Below are positions 1 through 12,300 of a DNA stretch of 16,195 bases, one piece after another. The notes under the pieces are model-generated. The model saw nothing but the letters and a program-made list of their open reading frames with translations. It did no database searches and was not told the DNA's origin. Both the position numbers and the translations under genes were made by a program. The first letter of the stretch is position 1; each line of letters starts with the position of its first letter. The DNA comes from Phoronis ovalis (taxonomy: Eukaryota; Phoronida; Phoronidae). The DNA is taken from NCBI GenBank assembly GCA_028565635.1, contig JAOXYB010108492.1, positions 1 through 16,195 of the forward strand, written 5' to 3'.

Positions 1-266
1 ATTTTCACCAATTAAAAATGGTTGGTCTGTTGTTTTCACTTTAGAATTACAAAAGTAAACTAGAGATGTTTTTTTTCTCGGTGATATAGGATCAAACACC
101 TGCGACATAAAATAGTGAAACAGACTACAGTCTATTATGAAGACTTAATAAAAGTGCTCTGTAAAGTTTAAAAATATAATTGTTTAACTTTAAAATCAAG
201 AAAGGAAACATCTAATTCAAAGTTTTGGAGACTGATGTTGTCAAGAGACTTTTATCATTGTTGTAG
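1..266 (+). other. 3' part of an upstream intron
   Basis: AT-rich, stop-rich sequence ending in TTGTTGTAG at 266, the acceptor of the first visible exon. The DLEC1 residues that should precede that exon are not found here in any frame, so the previous exon lies to the left of the window. Nothing else is recognisable. Confidence 0.75.
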
Positions 267-377
267 CTCGGTCACACTTCCGGTCTGTCATTGACAATGC
301 ATTGTTAAAGAAACACAACTTAATATCGCCTGACGACTATGCTACAGAGGAACCACCTCCAGTGCCACCACCTAGAG
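267..377 (+). CDS. DLEC1: DLEC1-like exon 1 of window (residues 1-36)
   Basis: The exon enters with two bases of a split codon and ends one base into a Gly codon; donor GTTTGT is weak. It encodes VIDNALLKKHNLISPDDY followed by an acidic, proline-rich tail (EEPPPVPPPRG). This matches the human DLEC1 stretch around IDSELLRKHHLISPEDYY. The proline run probably begins a flexible linker. The conserved LLKKHNLISPDDY core is what sets the frame. The acceptor at 266 is less certain than the donor. Confidence 0.88.
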
Positions 378-3300
378 GTTTGTGTTGCATAATTAACCTA
401 TTGGAACAATGAGAATAGTAATAAATTTGGTGTGATCAAGGCTGCTAACAGACATAACTTTTATTAGTGAATTTCTTCCTTTATTTACATAATCAGCGAC
501 ATTTAATTTATTTTTATTTTCACTTTCACTTATGACTGTCTCCAGTTCAAATTGCATGTAAATCATAGATATTACAGACTTGTACTTTCTATAGTTTGTT
601 TTAATTGGTGTTTTAATTAATACTATCATGTTCATTTGAAAGTTTTTTAAAAGAAATTATGAGCTTACAATGTTACCAAAATATGTTTTGCTTGTATGTA
701 TTTTGAGACCACTCAAGGTACATATCAGTATCAGTGCAGTTTTGAAAATGAAGGAGGCCAACCACAAACTAAAATTCATTTAGGCATTTTTTGTAGCGTC
801 TAGTATACAGAACGTAAGGGAAATGAAAGTCAACTGCTGTAGTGTTGCAGTATCCTATTCACGTGTGTCCACATGATAATAAAATTCTTCATAGCATCTA
901 ACATCCATTACCTCTGGATATTTATCGTCATACTTTTGTTGACAGAATGTCTACTGTAATATATTGTAGCTCCTACTTTGCCTAGTTATACTCTGGAGAC
1001 TAAATCCTTCAAACATCACACAGCACGAAATTCAATGGAAAAAATGTTTACAGAATCCTCAATGTTTGATAATCAAGTGATGAATCTAAGTGCTGAAAGT
1101 TTTGTGAATGAGGACAGTCTAGATAAAGTACTTGTAACATCTCAGTTGGTAAGTTATCTATATTTATAGGGTAATAGCATGAATGATTTAATTGAATTTT
1201 ATCACATTCACTTTGAATAGATACCAGCACTACTTTTTACAGCCTTGATTTTGTTGGCCATAAAATGTACAAATCATTTGTGACTAATTATTATAATAAT
1301 AGTCTATGAACAATATCTCTACGTCAAACAGAAACAGAATTCAAGATCAAATATCTTATTTGACATATGACCTGTCAAGAATTGGCTGCATAAAAATTTT
1401 AAATAATGTTATATCCAATGAGTTACTGGTCAATTCATTATGGTAAAAAGTATTAAACATTCTTGCTTCCAGAAAAACTCACAGCGGCTTATAAGTTAAT
1501 ATTATAAACAGGAGATATCCTTGCTGGAGAATACGTTTTTAATAATTTCTCTCTATTTGCTGTTACAAACAGTTGGTGTTACATGCTTTCATGCAATTCA
1601 GTTGCATCATGAAGTACACCTTAATGTGCATATGACTTCAGAAATGTCATAACATTTGAATAAAAAAACAAAATTTTAAACATTTGAGAAACAGATAATT
1701 ATGTTTTTAGAAATCTTATTTGAAGTTAATTTTGACCATGTTTGAGGTTTTTGTATCATTCTGCAGTGTTGGAATTATAATTTTTGAAATTAGTGTTTGT
1801 TAAGAAGGAAAAGTTTCTCCAGAATAGCCAACTTACTGATAACATAATCATGTGACAGATATAGGAAATGAAAAGGAAATGTTAAGTCTTCCAGGTAGTA
1901 CGTGCTTGCCAAAAATTTATGCTTCCAGTACTGGGATGTAATAGTTCCGCTAAGTTGTTCCAATTGGTACTTGCCACCTTAATGGCTTTGTTTTGAATAG
2001 TAATCATTTACTTATTATACTTGTAAATATTCCTTTAATTTAGGTTGATTCTCAAGCACCAAACTATTCATGGAAAGAGCAACTGAGTACAGTGCAACGA
2101 GAAATTGATAGAGTTGACTTGGCTAATCTTCATGCTAAGACAAATTATCTGAAAAATCCAAGGTTTAAACCTGTTCCAGAGGGCGTTGCATTACTTACGA
2201 AAGACAGCAAGAAAAAAGCTAAAGAAATTAACATTAAGTCAGCACCAGAAAAGAAGTACGTTTTTATTTAAATTAAATATATGAAATTATATTTTGATAA
2301 AAATCATTATGTTTCTTGAAATGTTCAGTGGCCTGAGAAACAAAATGAATGTTATTGTTCCATTGTATCTGTTCAGCAGATTAATTTAAATTTGATGCAA
2401 TTCAGTCCTAAGAGTGAGACAGATTATACATGAAAATTAAGTTTAAAAAATAAAGTCCCGGTAAGGAAGACATGAGCGGAATGAGGGATCAAAAAAGATC
2501 GTTTGTAGGTAAATCCAGGAGGTAACAAATTAGATAATTTATAATAAATGATATTTATTTATTTGTAAAATTTAGTTTTCATTTTCTTGGTGGAAGTAGT
2601 ATAATCTATGCACATTGACATGATAATAATTAATATGCTATTATTATTATTACTGCACTGCTTGCTGTATGAGACAAAAACCATGAATAATTGTTTTATT
2701 TACATTATTTCAGGTCAACAGAGAATGTGGTAGTGTTTGTAGCATCACCACCAATTGTTCGATTTACAGAATACCAAGTTGGACAGGTGTATGAGGTAAG
2801 AACAATGAATGGACGATTCTTTATTTTTTTGTTAAAATTGAAATCTACAAGAAGGCCCAGTATATAAATGCTCGTGGATCTTTTTAATTTTATTATTAAT
2901 AATTCATATAGTTAAAACCATTGTACATTTCTATTTTCATTGTTCAGTTGAGAAAAAACTATTGTGTTTATAATTACTTATGACATTAATACAAATGGCA
3001 AAACTACAACTATAGGTGAACTTATATGGCAAAAGCAAAATATATAGAGCATTTTTTCTTTTAGACAACTGTTGAATTAAAGAATATTAGTACATCATTA
3101 CGACCTTGCCGAGTTATTCCTCCAGCAACTACATATTTTTCAGTGGGTCTTGGTAAGTATTGCAAGCATATTTATTACTGGTGTCTTGAGAGAATGATTA
3201 AATAAATTCACCAGGTTATTAATCCATATATTACTAATACTGATATTCTATCACAATTATCAAAAATAAACTTATAATCGCTATGTCGTTTTGTCTCCAT

Positions 3301-6300
3301 CAGTCTCTTCTATCATCACTAGATGTCATTAAAAACAATGGTGTTTTAACAAAATAAATTTAATGCATTTTTTTTGGAAAAATTTTATATGGCTTTAAAA
3401 GTTTTTAATGTGTTATTTTTGCTTTGTAACCTGGAAATAAGTAATCTATAAAACACAATTTTCGTTTTTCTGAAATTGTTTAAGAAATGTCTGAATGCTT
3501 TGATTATTTTGAGTGGTGGAACATTATAATTTTTACTTAATGTGTTTCTATTACAGGTCAGTTTCCTGGTGAGCATGGTTTAGTTGCCCCTGGTATGAGT
3601 TGTCACTACACCATACGTTTCATACCTGACTCCCTTGGAGATTATGATGATGAAATCCGTGTTCAAACACAAACGGCAGAACCTATCATAGTAAAGATTC
3701 AAGGCAGACGACCACCCCCAGTATTATCGTGTAAGTTAATTAATCCATTATATATATACATGGCACTATAATATTGTTTTCAGTTACAAGTCTCTTTTGT
3801 GCTGTTACACTGTGGGCCACTAGTTGTTATGCATGTACATGTTTTGTGAGACAAAATGCATACATCCTTCTACATAGTGAGCTAACTGAATGTTGAGTAT
3901 CTGGTATACAATTGCATGCATTCCAGTATACTATTGAAGACTAGTAATTTGCTGCTACCTATATCCACATAGTTTCTAAGAGTTCCACATTCCGTTGGAC
4001 AGGTGTATATATATGCTTGAGTGTGAATCCCAAGATATTCCTAACGGAAATTTCTTTGGTAAAGTGTCTGAAAAACTACCATTAAAAACAAAGTAACAGA
4101 AAAGATATGTCTGAGTTGAATTGTTCTGTTATAACACGAAATATTAGGTAAAACATGGAAAGTGTATTTTCAGTGCCAGAAACTGTTGATGTTGGACAGT
4201 GTTTAGTGGGTGGAAGTAAAATCATGCAGATTCCACTCCATAATGCAGGAGGTGCAGGTAGATTCTGTTTCCTAGCAACAAGTAATTGGCCATCTACAAG
4301 TTTTAAGGTATAACATTTGTTTTTCATACCACATTTTAATTTAGACATCTTACATTGATTATGTATTTAAAAATTGCAAACTACCTGATATATGGTACGT
4401 GACATATCACTTTTAAAACTATAGCAAATTTATCCACTACAGTAACTGCAAGTGTTAATTAAGAAATTATGTTTTTAACAAAATGCATTTCAAGAAAAAA
4501 ATTATTTTTTTTGTTTTGAAAATGTTATTTAGCATAATTATATACTATAGGTCTTTAAACACAGATACTGAAGCATTTTAGATAAAGGTTTCATTTTGAC
4601 GTGCATGTTCTAAATGTATTCCAGAGTCTAATGAGCATCGGATCTGTTAAGCTGGAACCATTTGAAGTAAGACCGCCAGTCCTTGAACTTATGCATAATG
4701 AGACTGGCCTGATAGAAGTCATGTTCTCTCCTGAAGCCATTGAAACGTACTCGCAAAAGTTGACAATAATCTGCGACAACTGTCATGTTAAGCATCTCAC
4801 TGTCATTGGTATGTTACTAATTGAAACAAATATTGTTCATTCAATTGGAATGAAGAAATTTGAAGCATATGTAAGACTCCAAACAAATTTTTGCAGTAAA
4901 TCTCAGAAATTTTGGCAGATTATTTAAGATTGAATACAAATTTAACTTCTTTCTACAAAATGCAATATTTTATCCACACTCTGTATATTAATTAATCTAT
5001 TGAGAGAACACTGTCTCTTGTTAGTTTTATTACTATATGCAAGGTTTTTATTATATGCATGGTTTTCTAATTTAGTGCTATTTGCCTTAACAGTGCAAAA
5101 TGAAAATGGCTATAATATTATTTATTATAAAGTGTAGCAACTTGTGAGTGTGACATCTCTACAATTAATTTTTGTATGTCAACTTAGGTCAAGGTCAGGT
5201 AGCTGGTGTTGAATTTACTGCCGTTGATGGTGGTACTGCAGAGCCATTCCCAGAAGAAATTTGTGATGTTGGTGCTTCTGAGCTGATTAGGTTTCCTAAT
5301 CTAAATCCTTATACATATATGCAAAAAAATATGGTTATTTCAAATAAAACGTAAGTAACATTATTGTCATACTCATTGATATATTTGTATTATAAGTAAA
5401 TGCACAAAATGTACTGAACTCTTGTGTTTGCTGCTACTAATTGTTCTGCCGGAATAGACTATTTGCATGCATTTGGTGGAGTCACTGGTAGAGGCTTCAA
5501 AGATTATCAGCATGCAAGTTTTGTGTATTAAGAACTATGACACAGTTATGTGCTCACTTGCATGATTCTATTCCAAAACCAGCTTACTGATTTCAGTATA
5601 TTTCGTTGCTGCTAACAGAGGTTTTTTTCACTAGTTGGAATTTTGGCAGTATTTTGAAGCTGCAGAATACTGTTTTGTATCCTTCAGTCTTAGTGGAACA
5701 AACTGTCATCGTGCATGAACTTTATATTCTTTCATTTGCATATATTTATAATTAAATAAGTTCATGTGTATTACAATTTAATCAACTACTGGCGCGCTAT
5801 GGAACAAAAAATTTCAATCTTATGTGCAAAGTTTTTGACATTATTATGGCTCCGGATGACTGTGAGCCCTGGTCAAGATGATTTATTTGTTCATAAGTTT
5901 GAAAGTCTATGCATGTTGTAACTAAATTAAGTGTATTGTATTTGAAAAATAAGATGCGATTTATAAAATATCATGAAATATGAGCTAAAAAAATTCAGTT
6001 TTTAACTAAATTAGTTATCAGTTTTCCTATTAAGTAACACTTTATTTACAGTAATGTATCCCTTCCATTCCACTGGAATTTAATCAAGCCACATCTGGAA
6101 TTTCCTGATCCGGAGAATCTAGAACCTACACTACCAGAAAACCGGGTTCTTGATGTTGACTCACCTTTTAGTGTTGAACCAGAATCTGGAACTCTTGATC
6201 CTGGGGCTGTGGCAAACTTCAAGGTCACATTTGCTCCACCTGGGGTTAGTTCATTCAAGTTTATACATATACTGTGTTTCTATTGGCTAGAAATTCTCCA

Positions 6301-9300
6301 ATGAATCATCAAATGAATAAACTTTATGCAAGCACTATAGGTGGTGTTAGTACGTCGTTGCAAACCCATTCGCAGAATTGTGGGAATGTTTGGGTTTGAC
6401 CCGTGGCCATGCATAATAATCTACTGCAGTTTGGAAAAAAAAAATTATCCATTATATTTTGAATATATATGTAACTCTTTTCATTGAATTCGCAGGTAAA
6501 GGTGTATCACAGTTGCCTTCACCTTATCTTGCAAAACATTCCGGATTTCACAGCAAAAGCACCAGGTGCAGTAAATGAGAATTCCAACAACCAGTTTGAA
6601 AGTCCAAATATATCACGGAAGCAAACAGGTGAGCTAATAAATGTTTGTAATAATGTGAAGCCAAATGAGATGTACAGGCAAATTTTATTCACAGAAACAT
6701 GTACATATTTTTATATATAGAATAATTATATGATTTTATTTATTTCCACATGCTTAATTCAACATTGCCAAGGTGCCTTCTGACCGTGATACTATGCACA
6801 CTGTACTTCTTTATAATATTTTAGTTGTGTTCTTGACACATGTTTAGCAAGTTGTCATATCTGTAATTTAACTTCTTTACTACAGAGATTTTTCCACGTG
6901 ATGTAACAGCTCTTGAATTAGAGGTAAAAGGTGAAAGCGAACCTTTCAAAGTTTTATTACAACCATATGCAATACTATTGCCAGGAAATATTCTAGTTGG
7001 TACTACAGTTCGTAAACAGTTTGTGGTAAGTGTCCATCATGACAACATAAGTCTCTTGTGACGGTACTTTTTTGACATGCAACGTACAGACATGTACCAG
7101 CATTATATTACTATATTATTGTTTTAGTAGTATCTTCTATTACTCATAGAAACTGGTTTGTGCATTCAATCTGATAGAGGAAGAAAACAATGTTATTAAT
7201 TTTTTGCAACCATTTCAGCGCTTTTGAACTGCATTACTTTTCAGATTGATGGATTTATTTACAACCATTCTTATGTACTTATTCAGTATTATATAATGAT
7301 GTTTTAGTTAAAAACATATAATAATATTGCTTTATTTTGACTTAATTTTGTACATCTGGTGATATTGTGTGTAATTTAGATGGACAATATGAGTTTGTCA
7401 CCCATCGTCTTCAATTGGAATCCAAGCACCAGTAATCACATATTAGAAGTGGAGCCACCTATGGGGGAACTTTGTAAGTACTTACATACTAATAAATTCA
7501 GCAAAACACCAGTCGATGTCCTGTCAAATTGACAAATTTTTTATGTGGGAAATTCAAAATATATTGAAGCAAAGCCCGAGCTTTTTTGGAAACTGAAGCA
7601 GATCCAAGAATATCGGCGAAGTGATCTCTTCTTTTCAAAATTATTAGAATATGGGAGATTAAAGCAGATGCTTTGTCAATCCAGTTAAAGAATCTGTAGA
7701 ATCATTGATCAGTGATCTATGTGTCTTGATAACCCATACATCTGTCATAATAAAGAAGATAGAAAGATGACAGTGATAACAGCTTCACATATAACTACCC
7801 ATTCATTACAGTGCCTGGAGGCCAACTGCAGTTTGAACTGAGTGTGACTGGATCTGAGCCAGGTAAAATTGACGAGACTCTCCTATGTCACGTGGAACAT
7901 TTAGATGAACCCCTAACCCTGCGTGTATCTGCAAATATTAAGGTAAAGTGAGAATTAAGTTTAGCCTGCTCTGCCAGTATATTAAGCCTATATCAGAGTC
8001 TATACAGCATCACCTTAATTAAAATACTGATTTTGTTTACAGATTTAATAATAATTACTATATGCATAAGGTTTAATCTTTAACATGTTTTGTAATTCGA
8101 ACAAAAAATACAACATCATTACATACAATGTTTAAATTTGGGATAGACAACTAGTGGCACCAAACAGATAAACTAAATGTTTTAATGCAATTTGGATTTA
8201 ATATAATTATTGTGCATGTTGTAGGGCCCAGAAGTCCAAATAGAAGAACCAGATGTTGATTTCAGCTTAGTGTATTTAGGTGAGACAGTCCATAAAGACA
8301 TTGTCATCAGCAACTCGAGTCAGATTCCAGCGAAATGGAGTATTTATGAATGTCCAGAGTTTGCAGCTATGGATGATGACATGGTGTGTACAATTTCTTT
8401 TAACTCAATGTTAAATTTGTTAAAAATATTATGTTGAAGAAGGCTTTGTTTTATATTTTAATATGATATATAAAACAAAACCTTCTTTTATTTTATTTAT
8501 TTCAAATTATTGTCATGACAGTAATCATGGAATTTTTTAAACTACTATATTTCAGGCTGTGAGTGAGTTTACTTTCACTCCATCTAGTGGTGATCTCCGT
8601 CCTTTAGAAGTAAGGAAAATTAAGGTGGAATTCAAGCCAACATATCGACGTTCTATTAAGACCGTGTTCGAACTTAATGTTGAAGATGGGAATAATAGGT
8701 ATAACTCCAAAATACAAAGAAGGTCTCAAAAACATTGCACTATATGGATACATAATGTTTTTTAATTCATAGTCCCAGATGAAGCAGAATAAAACTAAAG
8801 CATTACATAACTGTGTAACAATATGTGTGTACTGCATTGATCATAATGTTAACAGCTCAAGCTCAAGACACCTAGTTATTAATAAATGATTTAATACAAG
8901 TCCATTAAACAATTGAATCAAAACTATATGTAACCACATTTATGCACCAATGTCAGGCACATGGATATAAAATATTCAATTACATGGATTCTCATAGCAT
9001 GCCATGTTTTGTTTGTTTATATGAAGCTATTCTATTGCAGTAACATATCTGTGAGAGCAGAAGTTCAGACCCCTCAGGCATGTTTTCTGAAAAGCCAATT
9101 GGAGATGAATGAAGTCTTCCTTGATGTCCCAACTCAGCACAAAGTGGTTCTTGTCAATCGCACAAAGCTCAGTACAATGTTTCAATTCTACAAGGTCAGT
9201 CACAGTTATACCTTTATCCATATTAAATTCTATCCCAATTATCATATATTTCAAATGTAATAGTTGCAGTAATTTTTATTACACGATGGCCATCAATGTT

Positions 9301-12300
9301 CTCAACACTGTGAAGCTATGAGTATATTGTTTTGAGTAAATAGTAAATTCAGCTAACAGAACTACTTACATGTTTAGTCTAAGTGGCAACTACAGTTAAA
9401 AAAGACAATTATGTAAGGATAATGAAGGTGTTTTTTTCAGGAATTGTAATCTGTAATTTAAATCTGTAAATTGTGACAGCCATAACCTGTCCAGTAATAA
9501 TCTTGATCTCAGAATAACCACTGTTGTAGTTTAGTTGTGCAGATTTGTGATTTATACGTGTCTCATATACTGTCTTTTGTAGCCTGTTGGTTCCCATTGT
9601 GAGTTGTGCAGCTTGAGTGTGGAACCTGAGAGAGGACATCTGGGACCTCGAGAAGAACGAGAAATCCTGGTCAACTTTACTGCTCATAAAATAGTAAGAA
9701 CACATGTTAATGATAGCTACTCACTATTATGTCATTTTGTGGAGTAGTAAGTCACTCATATCAGTCAGGATTTATGTATAATTTTTTTCTGACTTTTCTT
9801 TTGCCTTATACAAATCTGCATTTTACAGGTTATTATAAGCTGAATATAAAAATATTTATTGTAAAAACGGTTAAAATTTTTTTTCCATATAGATGGAATT
9901 TTCTGATCTAAGAATACCATGTCATATAGATGGGATGGAATCGCCATTGGCTCTGGGTGTCTCCTGTGATGTTAAAGGACTAACAGTCACATACAGGGTA
10001 GCAGAAGACAAAGCTGATACCAGGTAACTTATTCCCTTAATTTCTGCATGGGAACATCGCACTGCCATATTAATTTGCACTTTGTATTGTTCTTGCTAAC
10101 GATTTAAATCAGATGCACGATAAACAGTGATAACAAAAGATGAACTATTTATGTAATACCACAAGGAATTGTAATTCAAATCTTATGAAATTTATGGAAA
10201 AACTTAATTATCATGAACTATGCGGTGGTATCAGCCGGAATTAAGCACTGCAAAAAAAAACAATAATTTAAAAAATTTCTGTCTCTAAAATTAAAATATA
10301 CTTTTATTATTTTGTAGAAACCATGACTTATGCCTTGAATATGGAAACAATGTAGATTTGGGAGCAAATATAAAACGCTATTTGTGTATAAGGAATAACT
10401 CGGCAATTACAGCACCTTTCAACATATCTGTAGAATCTTTCAGTGCAAGGCCACCAACACCACCTAGCGATAAAACAAAGGGATTTATGCCAAATAAGAG
10501 GTAAACAATTATACGCCTATAAACAATTCAAAATTTCACATGTACTACATTCTTGTTAGTATAATATTGGAACTGAAATCTATCTCATTATTTCATGTAT
10601 CTATCTCATTGTTTCAAGCGCAGTCTTCACTAGGCTGTGGCATGGTTTTATCCGATTGTTTTGTGAGGACTCTTTATAATGATGCAAATCATGAGGAGAC
10701 ATTTGATCTAGTATATTTTCCTGGTTGAAATCTAAAATCTATCTACGTAATCCTTAATAAAATGTTGTTAAAATTGTTGCTTTCAAATACAAAGAGTGTT
10801 TATAGTATGTGTAATTTGTAATAAGTGTAATTTGTAATATAAACAAGAATAGCATACAGCGAATTATTGTTGCAGTCAAAGACGATCATTGCTTGGTAAA
10901 ACTCCAAACCTAGCTGATCCAATGAGCAAGTCATCGAGTCGAGTTCATTCAGGTAATTGCTTTACAAGACCAGACACAGTGACCGGAAATAAATGCGCCA
11001 AAATTGAAATCAGTGTAACTCAAATATTGATTTTTCAAAAATTTCATACAAAATTAAAATATTTTTTTTCAAAAAAATTAAATCATCAAAAAGTACTAAA
11101 TTTAGCCATCAGAATATAACCATCATCAATGAAATCGTTTTATTTAGGCTTAAAGTCTCAAAAATACTATAGTTCACAAAAAATGTAAAAAAAAACAGAA
11201 GCACTCTTCAGAGATTGTTATAATGTGATAATAATCCCATTTAGAAATGAATTGAACCTTTATTTGTGTCAAGTTTGGAAAGTATCTTGTGAAAACAAAA
11301 CTTTTATAAAATTTTGAACTTGGTGCATATACTTCTGGTCAACCTGTAAATGTAGTGTCAGTAGCATCTGTGTATAAAATGTATTTCATCTTTTGTTAGA
11401 TTTTATATCTTTTGTTTATAGTACTTGTACTTGATGAATAAGTACATTGTAATGATGCAAATGGAGGTAATCAACTTGGAAATTATATGTTGAAAGTACC
11501 TTTCTTTTATCAACAGTTACTATACATGCATGCTGCCTAATGTAGTTTTTACTACAAACTGTACACTAGAAGTCAAAATGTAGAAAAAGAAAATATTCTA
11601 CTTTCATGGGTTGCATTGAAAGAAGGCATTAAAATATTGTAAAATGAAGTAACAAAATCACACATCAACCCTTGTGGTAATATTGCAGAGTTTTGTGCAA
11701 TGATGTTAAAAGAAGGAAAAGGGGCTGCATTTACTGTGATGCCCTCTAGTGGTGTACTACATCCATTCTGTGAAGAAATCATTGAAATAACATCTTACTC
11801 GGATATGTGGGGTGAATATACCGACAGACTCGTATGCAGGGTATGTACAGTATTTCAAGTTGGAGGTGTCAAATGTTAAGTAAATAGTTTATAGTGCAAG
11901 GCAATAAGTTCACTTGTAGTTTTGCTAAAAATTAAACTGTTACCTGACAAATTCATAGAGAAACTAGCTAATTCGTAAAAACTTAGTTACAGCTTCTAAC
12001 AATAATACAGAAATTATCCTACAATACAAGTTAATGTAAACATTGCCAAAATGGTATAAAGTTTTCATTACTGATGGATCTATTAAAGTTTGTTAGAAAT
12101 GAAATCTTTAATTTATTGTATTTTCAGGTTGAAAAGTTAGATCTGGTACATATTCCTATTCATATGACAGTACTTGGCTGTCCACTAATATTTCAGATGA
12201 CAGCTACACAGGGAAATGCTCAACCTATTCTAAGGTAAACGTTTATGCTGTTAAAGTACTAAAAAGCTACAAGTACAAGTACAATTAACATGAGGTATAA

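Larger units (their letters stand above)
10501..10875 (+). other. Intron 20, with tandem duplications and a possible cryptic exon
   Basis: 375 nt. It contains a 21-bp tandem duplication (10578-10619), a short open stretch to 10728 that follows an acceptor-like CGCAG at 10623, an AATAAA at 10756-10761, and a 16-bp tandem duplication (10809-10840). The open stretch is not DLEC1-like. In the phase set by exon 20 it would stop after three codons. The real acceptor is ATTGTTGCAG at 10875. Confidence 0.7.

Noticed and set aside
4082-4348. Minus-strand open stretch of 88 codons
   Set aside because: It is the antisense shadow of exon 7; the sense strand has a clear DLEC1 match and splice sites.
5451-5574. 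Imperfect inverted repeat in intron 9 (GGAATAG / CTATTCC)
   Set aside because: Only 7 bp pair continuously across more than 100 nt of spacer, which is expected by chance.
6046-6258. Minus-strand Ser/Gly-rich open stretch
   Set aside because: Antisense shadow of exon 10, whose boundaries it almost exactly follows.
7380-7473. ATG at 7380 as a possible protein start
   Set aside because: It directly follows a good 3' splice site and lies in the middle of repeat 4, with conserved coding exons upstream in frame.
7560-7640. GC-richer patch in intron 13 as a transposon remnant
   Set aside because: Stops in all frames, no terminal repeats seen and no recognisable transposon protein motif.
9409-9705. 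Minus-strand open stretch of 98 codons
   Set aside because: It overlaps exon 18 antisense plus intron 17; no recognisable protein features.
10889-11119. 76-codon open stretch as a stand-alone small gene
   Set aside because: Its first 21 codons are part of exon 21; the rest is read-through into an AT-rich intron with Lys/Phe/Ile bias after a valid donor.
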